A DNA stretch of 64,000 nt from Bradyrhizobium sp. AZCC 1721 (GTDB taxonomy: Bacteria; Pseudomonadota; Alphaproteobacteria; Rhizobiales; Xanthobacteraceae). Every line of letters starts with the position of its first letter. Position 1 is the stretch's first letter. The notes below the pieces were generated by a model that was given only the letters and a program-made list of their open reading frames with translations, was not told the DNA's origin and ran no database searches. The stretch is taken from contig NZ_JAZHSB010000001.1 of assembly GCF_036924715.1 (NCBI RefSeq), forward strand, positions 2,285,001 to 2,349,000, read 5' to 3'. A program made the position numbers and the translations under genes. Shown here piece by piece: positions 60,659 to 64,000 of the stretch.

Positions 60659-61135
60659 ATGACCACCGAAACCAATTCCGTGCTGAACACCGTCAAGGAA
60701 GCCTTCGCGCCCGTTACCGAGGCGTTCACCAAGCTCCAGAACCTGGAAGTTCCGGAAGCCGCCCGTGAGTTCGTGAAGAAGCAGACCGAGACCGCCAAGG
60801 AGCGCGCCGCCGACTTTTATGCCGGTTCGGAGAAGGCGACCGCTGCGATCGAGACCGCCGTTGCCGGTTCGGTTTCCGAGGCCGCCAAGATCAGCCGCAA
60901 CATCCAGCAGGCGCTCTACCAGGACGCGGAAGCGTTCTTCGCCGGCATCGACAAGCTCGCTTCGGCGAAGTCGCTGAGCGAAGCTGCCCAGATCCAGTCG
61001 GACCTGGTCCGTGCGCGCGGCGAAGTGCTCGTCACGCGGGCGAAGGCCACCACCGAATATCTCGGCAAGCTCGTCACTGAGGGCGCCAAGACCGCGCAGG
61101 ACAACTTTGCCAAGGTCTACTCCAAGACCGCCTGA
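60659..61135 (+). CDS. phaP: Phasin (PHA granule-associated protein)
   Basis: 158-aa amphipathic helical protein of the alphaproteobacterial phasin family: EAFTKLQNLEVPEAAREFVKKQTETAKERAADFY and a long C-terminal helix with ARGEVLVTRAKATTEYLGKLV. No cysteines or signal peptide. It coats PHA granules and controls their number and size. ATG 60659 chosen (GGAGAG eight bases upstream) over 60644. Preceded by two palindromes and followed by an intrinsic terminator, so it is a single-gene unit; high expression is usual for the family. Confidence 0.9.
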   Translation: MTTETNSVLNTVKEAFAPVTEAFTKLQNLEVPEAAREFVKKQTETAKERAADFYAGSEKATAAIETAVAGSVSEAAKISRNIQQALYQDAEAFFAGIDKLASAKSLSEAAQIQSDLVRARGEVLVTRAKATTEYLGKLVTEGAKTAQDNFAKVYSKTA

Positions 61136-61163
61136 TCGCGATCGCCTGACAACTGCCGTTTTC

Positions 61164-61192
61164 GAAGGCCCGCTTTTGCGGGCCTTCTTTTT
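61164..61192 (+). terminator. Rho-independent terminator of phasin gene
   Basis: 10-bp stem GAAGGCCCGC/GCGGGCCTTC with a TTTT loop and a TTTTT tail, 28 bp after the stop codon. Confidence 0.93.
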
Positions 61193-61220
61193 GTCCTCAT
61201 CCTCGTCATGACCTGTTGCC

Positions 61221-61302
61221 GTCATTGCGAGGAGCGATAGCGACGAAGCAATCCATCCTTCCGGTGCGGCGACATGGATTGCTTCGCTTCGCTCGCAATG
61301 AC
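61221..61302. repeat. Palindromic repeat family B, copy 2
   Basis: Same ends (GTCATTGCGAG/CTCGCAATGAC) and inner GAAGCAATCCAT/ATGGATTGCTTC as the copy at 52936. Lies between the phasin terminator and the DUF445 gene. Confidence 0.9.
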
Positions 61303-61344
61303 AGCTAGTCTGATGCGGACGCGAACCGTTCCTCGAAAGCCGTC

Positions 61345-62631
61345 ATGACGCTTCCCGCCACCTTCGTCATCGACTCTCCCGGCGACGCCATCCGCGCCGC
61401 CGAGTTGCGGCGCGTGAAGATTTTGGCGACGTCGGTGCTGGCGGCGACGTTTGCGATCTTCCTCGCCGCACGAGCGCTGCTGCCGATGCATCCGGCCTTC
61501 GGCTTCATCGCGGCGTTTGCGGAAGCTGCCACCATCGGCGGCCTGGCCGACTGGTATGCCGTGGTGGCGCTGTTCAAACGGCCGCTGGGACTGCCGATTC
61601 CGCACACCGCGATCATCCAGAGCAACCAGCACCGCATCGCCGACAAGCTCGGCGAATTCATCGAGAAGCATTTCCTGGAAGCAGCTCCCGTCGAGGCCAA
61701 GCTGCGGCAGATCGATTTCGGCGCGTTCATCGCCGACTGGCTGCGCGACCGCAAGCGCAGCGAGGACCTTGCGCGCTTTGCGCTGCGGCTGTTGCCCGAA
61801 GCGGTGGCGGCGACGGAGACCTCCGGGCTGATGACGTTCGTCAGCCGCCGCATCACCGCGCAACTGATGTCGATCGATCTCGCGCCGCTGGCGGCCGGAA
61901 CGCTGCGCGCATTCGTGAAGGAGGGGCGGCATTCCGGCCTGCTCGATGACATCCTGCGCGCGGTGCATCAGACCATGACGCAGGCCGAAACCATGGCGAT
62001 GATCCGCGAAAAGATCCGCGCCGAATTGCCGACGCTGCTAAAGCTGTATCGCGCCGACAAGTTCCTGGTGAACAAGATCGTGGCTTCCGCCACCGCCTTC
62101 TTCGAGGAAGTCCGCAACGATCCCGCGCACCCGTTCCGCGGCGAATTCGATCGCATGGTGATGACCTTCGTCGATCGCCTCGGCACCGATCCAAGCTACG
62201 CCGAGCGGATCCAAGGGTTGAAGCGCGATCTGTTGGCGCGTCCCGAAGTGACGGGTCTCGCACGCCACATCTGGGCCAACGCACGCTCGTTCTTCGAACG
62301 CAGCGCCTCGGGCGAGACGCAGGTGTTGGAGCAATATCTGGTGCGCATGTTCGTGAAAGCGGGCGAGGCGCTGGCAGGCGATGCCGAGTTGCGCACCGAG
62401 ATCAACCAGGGCCTCGTGGCGGTGTTGCGCACCGTGATCGCCGAACAGAAGAGCGGCGTCTCGACCTTCATCTCCGACCAGGTGAAGTCCTGGGACATGG
62501 GGCAGTTGATCTCGCTGATCGAAATCAACATCGGCCGCGACCTGCAATACATCCGCTTCAACGGATCGCTGATCGGCGGGCTAGCGGGATTGGCGCTGTA
62601 CACCCTCGAATACCTGCTGCGGCTGCTGTGA
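61345..62631 (+). CDS. DUF445 family membrane protein
   Basis: 428-aa protein of the DUF445 (YjiN-like) family. One N-terminal hydrophobic segment (about 26-46), then AEAATIGGLADWYAVVALFKRPLGLPIPHTAIIQSN, the family signature, a long soluble helical domain and a C-terminal hydrophobic segment (GSLIGGLAGLALYTLEYLLRLL). Probably an inner-membrane protein with a large soluble domain; function unknown. SD weak (CGAAAG). Confidence 0.87.
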   Translation: MTLPATFVIDSPGDAIRAAELRRVKILATSVLAATFAIFLAARALLPMHPAFGFIAAFAEAATIGGLADWYAVVALFKRPLGLPIPHTAIIQSNQHRIADKLGEFIEKHFLEAAPVEAKLRQIDFGAFIADWLRDRKRSEDLARFALRLLPEAVAATETSGLMTFVSRRITAQLMSIDLAPLAAGTLRAFVKEGRHSGLLDDILRAVHQTMTQAETMAMIREKIRAELPTLLKLYRADKFLVNKIVASATAFFEEVRNDPAHPFRGEFDRMVMTFVDRLGTDPSYAERIQGLKRDLLARPEVTGLARHIWANARSFFERSASGETQVLEQYLVRMFVKAGEALAGDAELRTEINQGLVAVLRTVIAEQKSGVSTFISDQVKSWDMGQLISLIEINIGRDLQYIRFNGSLIGGLAGLALYTLEYLLRLL

Positions 62632-62818
62632 CTAATTCATCACGTCAATGCTTTTAGTTATCCGAGATGTGATCTGCATTGCTTGCAAGGGGAAAGCCGG
62701 TTCCCTAGCTTTTTATGGAGCTATATTGCAGTGCCGAACGATTCTACCCGCGTTGGCGTCTAACTGAACCGGTGGCCGGCTGCCGCGACGTAAGGGGCCG
62801 AGCCCGAGAGGAGATATG

Positions 62819-63589
62819 ATGTCCGTTGCTGCGCAGACGCTTGCCCCGCCATCCAGAACCCTGATGCTGCTGGAGGGGCGTGCCATTCACGAACTCGGCG
62901 CGTTTCTAGGGGCACTGCCATTGCTGAGTCTGGCGCCACGCGGCGACGGGCACCCCGTGCTGGTGTTGCCCGGCCTTGTTGCATCCGACACCTCGACGCG
63001 GCCGCTGCGCAGCTTCCTGCGCACGCGCGGCTATGCCGTCAGCGGCTGGCGTCAGGGGCGCAACCTCGGCCTGCGCCACGGCGTGCAGAACGCCATGGTC
63101 GATCTGGTGCAGGAGTTGAACGATACGCACGGCCGCAAGGTCTCGCTGGTCGGCTGGAGTCTGGGCGGTCTCTACGCGCGCCAGCTTGCCAAGATGATGC
63201 CGGAGCGCGTGCGCTCGGTGATCACGCTCGGCAGCCCGTTTGCGTCGGGACCGAAGGCGACCAACGCTTGGCGCGTCTACGAGCTGGCGAGCGGCCGCCG
63301 CGCCGACGAGGAGGACGCCCGCTTCGGCGGCGCGCTGTCCGCGACGCCGCCGGTGCCGACCACCGCGATCTTCAGCCGCACCGACGGCATCTGCGCCTGG
63401 CAGGGTTGCATGGAGAAGACGTCGGCGACTTCCGAAAGCATCGAGGTCGAAAGCAGCCATTGCGGCATGGGCCATCACCCGGCGGTCGTGTACGCGGTGG
63501 CCGATCGCCTGGCGCAGCCGGAAGGCGAATGGTCGCCGTTCGATCGAAGCGGCTGGCGCAGCGTGGTTTACCCGAATCCGCATCGGTAG
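62819..63589 (+). CDS. Alpha/beta hydrolase, paralogue of the gene at 49408
   Basis: 256-aa hydrolase. GWSLGG elbow in VSLVGWSLGGLYARQLA; acid candidate in SRTDGICAW; His candidates in SSHCGMGHHPAVV. Clear paralogue of 49408-50214: RGDGHPVL, LPG-x-ASD, GRKVSLVGWSLGG, VRSVITLGSPFAS and ATNA are shared in order. ATG 62819 is chosen over 62816 because AGGAG is five bases upstream. It stands alone, with no obvious partner; the 187 bp before it hold no gene. Confidence 0.85.
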   Translation: MSVAAQTLAPPSRTLMLLEGRAIHELGAFLGALPLLSLAPRGDGHPVLVLPGLVASDTSTRPLRSFLRTRGYAVSGWRQGRNLGLRHGVQNAMVDLVQELNDTHGRKVSLVGWSLGGLYARQLAKMMPERVRSVITLGSPFASGPKATNAWRVYELASGRRADEEDARFGGALSATPPVPTTAIFSRTDGICAWQGCMEKTSATSESIEVESSHCGMGHHPAVVYAVADRLAQPEGEWSPFDRSGWRSVVYPNPHR

Positions 63590-63609
63590 CAGACGCGGGT
63601 GTTTGCTAA

Positions 63610-63726
63610 CCTCGCCCCGCCGTTGCGGGGGTGAGGGGCTCTCTCCGCGCGCTCACGTCTATCGAATTTGCGGAGGTAGCCCCTCATCCCGACCTTCTCC
63701 CCGCGAAGAACGGGGAGAAGGAGAAG
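63610..63726. repeat. Palindromic repeat family F
   Basis: Compound dyad: an outer TGAGGGGCT/AGCCCCTCA pair, a C/G-rich hairpin at the left, and a perfect 10-bp hairpin CTTCTCCCCG/CGGGGAGAAG at 63694-63720. It fills the gap between the hydrolase gene and the PaaX-like gene. Confidence 0.75.
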
Positions 63727-63773
63727 ACAACCGACATTGTCGCTCTCCCGCAAAACGCGCTATGCCTTGACGC

Positions 63774-64000
63774 ATGCCGCCGCCGCTTGCCCGCATCATT
63801 CAGCAGTTGAAGCGCGAACCGTCGCGCACCGGATCGATCGTCATCACCGTATTCGGCGATGCGATTGTGCCGCGCGGCGGCTCGGTCTGGCTCGGCACGC
63901 TGCTGGAATTTTTCGAGCAGCTCGACATCGACGCCAGCGTCGTGCGCACCGCGATGTCGCGGCTGACGGCCGACGGCTGGTTCGAGCGCGTTAAAGTTGG
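63774..64000 (+). CDS. PaaX-family transcriptional regulator, partial (runs off window)
   Basis: Open frame from ATG 63774 to the window end (75 complete codons). The translation includes SIVITVFGDAIVPRGGSVWL, then DASVVRTAMSRLTADGWFERVKVG, which is the N-terminal winged-helix domain of PaaX, repressor of phenylacetate catabolism that responds to phenylacetyl-CoA. Full length should be about 290-310 residues, so about three quarters lie beyond 64000. Target genes are not visible here; the PaaG-like crotonase at 4763 is too distant to link. Confidence 0.8.
   Translation, partial: MPPPLARIIQQLKREPSRTGSIVITVFGDAIVPRGGSVWLGTLLEFFEQLDIDASVVRTAMSRLTADGWFERVKV

Overview
The window looks like chromosome of a Bradyrhizobium-type alphaproteobacterium. 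The evidence is high GC, GTG/TTG starts and many ATGA/GTGA gene overlaps, a catabolic and importer-rich gene set, a P450 plus palustrisredoxin-reductase-like flavoprotein, polyhydroxyalkanoate (PHA) genes, and at least six families of intergenic palindromic repeats. No rRNA, tRNA, phage, transposase or CRISPR array was seen. Nearly all of the 64 kb is coding; only one gene-free gap exceeds 300 bp (27235-27548).

Left part (0-11.3 kb): a sugar-acid locus with an SMP-30 lactonase, a uronate-dehydrogenase-like enzyme, a GntR/FCD regulator and an IlvD/Edd dehydratase. A 45-codon remnant of a Gfo/Idh/MocA oxidoreductase still overlaps the gntR start, and two copies of a likely GntR operator lie in the divergent promoter. 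Next come a crotonase, a ferredoxin reductase preceded by a 13-codon upstream ORF, two PfkB kinases, and a glutamate-dehydrogenase-family gene translationally coupled to a two-domain VOC protein.

11.4-20.0 kb: a TetR gene, then a same-strand catabolic operon: NitT/TauT-type ABC importer (permease, binding protein, ATPase), an enolase-superfamily enzyme, a Gfo/Idh/MocA dehydrogenase, a DUF993 aldolase-like TIM barrel and an AP-endonuclease-fold isomerase. Transporter and enzymes together suggest a complete uptake-and-degradation route for an unidentified polyol or sugar acid. This is the best candidate for an undescribed pathway.

20-33.5 kb: two small secreted proteins sharing a spaced W/C/EG/YA/C motif, an MBOAT plus SGNH lipoprotein pair (cell-surface O-acylation), a c-type cytochrome, a large repetitive Spy/LTXXQ-type envelope protein, a P450, and a TetR-MFP-RND efflux operon with a clear terminator, followed by an uncharacterised 247-aa protein.

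33.5-49 kb: two complete Dpp/Opp-type peptide importers on the minus strand. One forms a run with a cytoplasmic gamma-glutamyltransferase and a DUF1028 Ntn-hydrolase-like protein, which points to gamma-glutamyl compound or small-peptide use. A DadA-like FAD oxidoreductase diverges from them.

49-64 kb: a carbon-storage and fatty-acid region with DUF6489, two paralogous alpha/beta hydrolases (one at each end), a wax ester synthase/DGAT, an epoxide hydrolase, a full-length CYP102 (BM3-type) fusion P450, a class III-like PHA synthase coupled to an unusually small PhaE-like subunit and a GNAT, and a phasin with two perfect palindromes upstream and an intrinsic terminator. The window ends inside a PaaX-family regulator.
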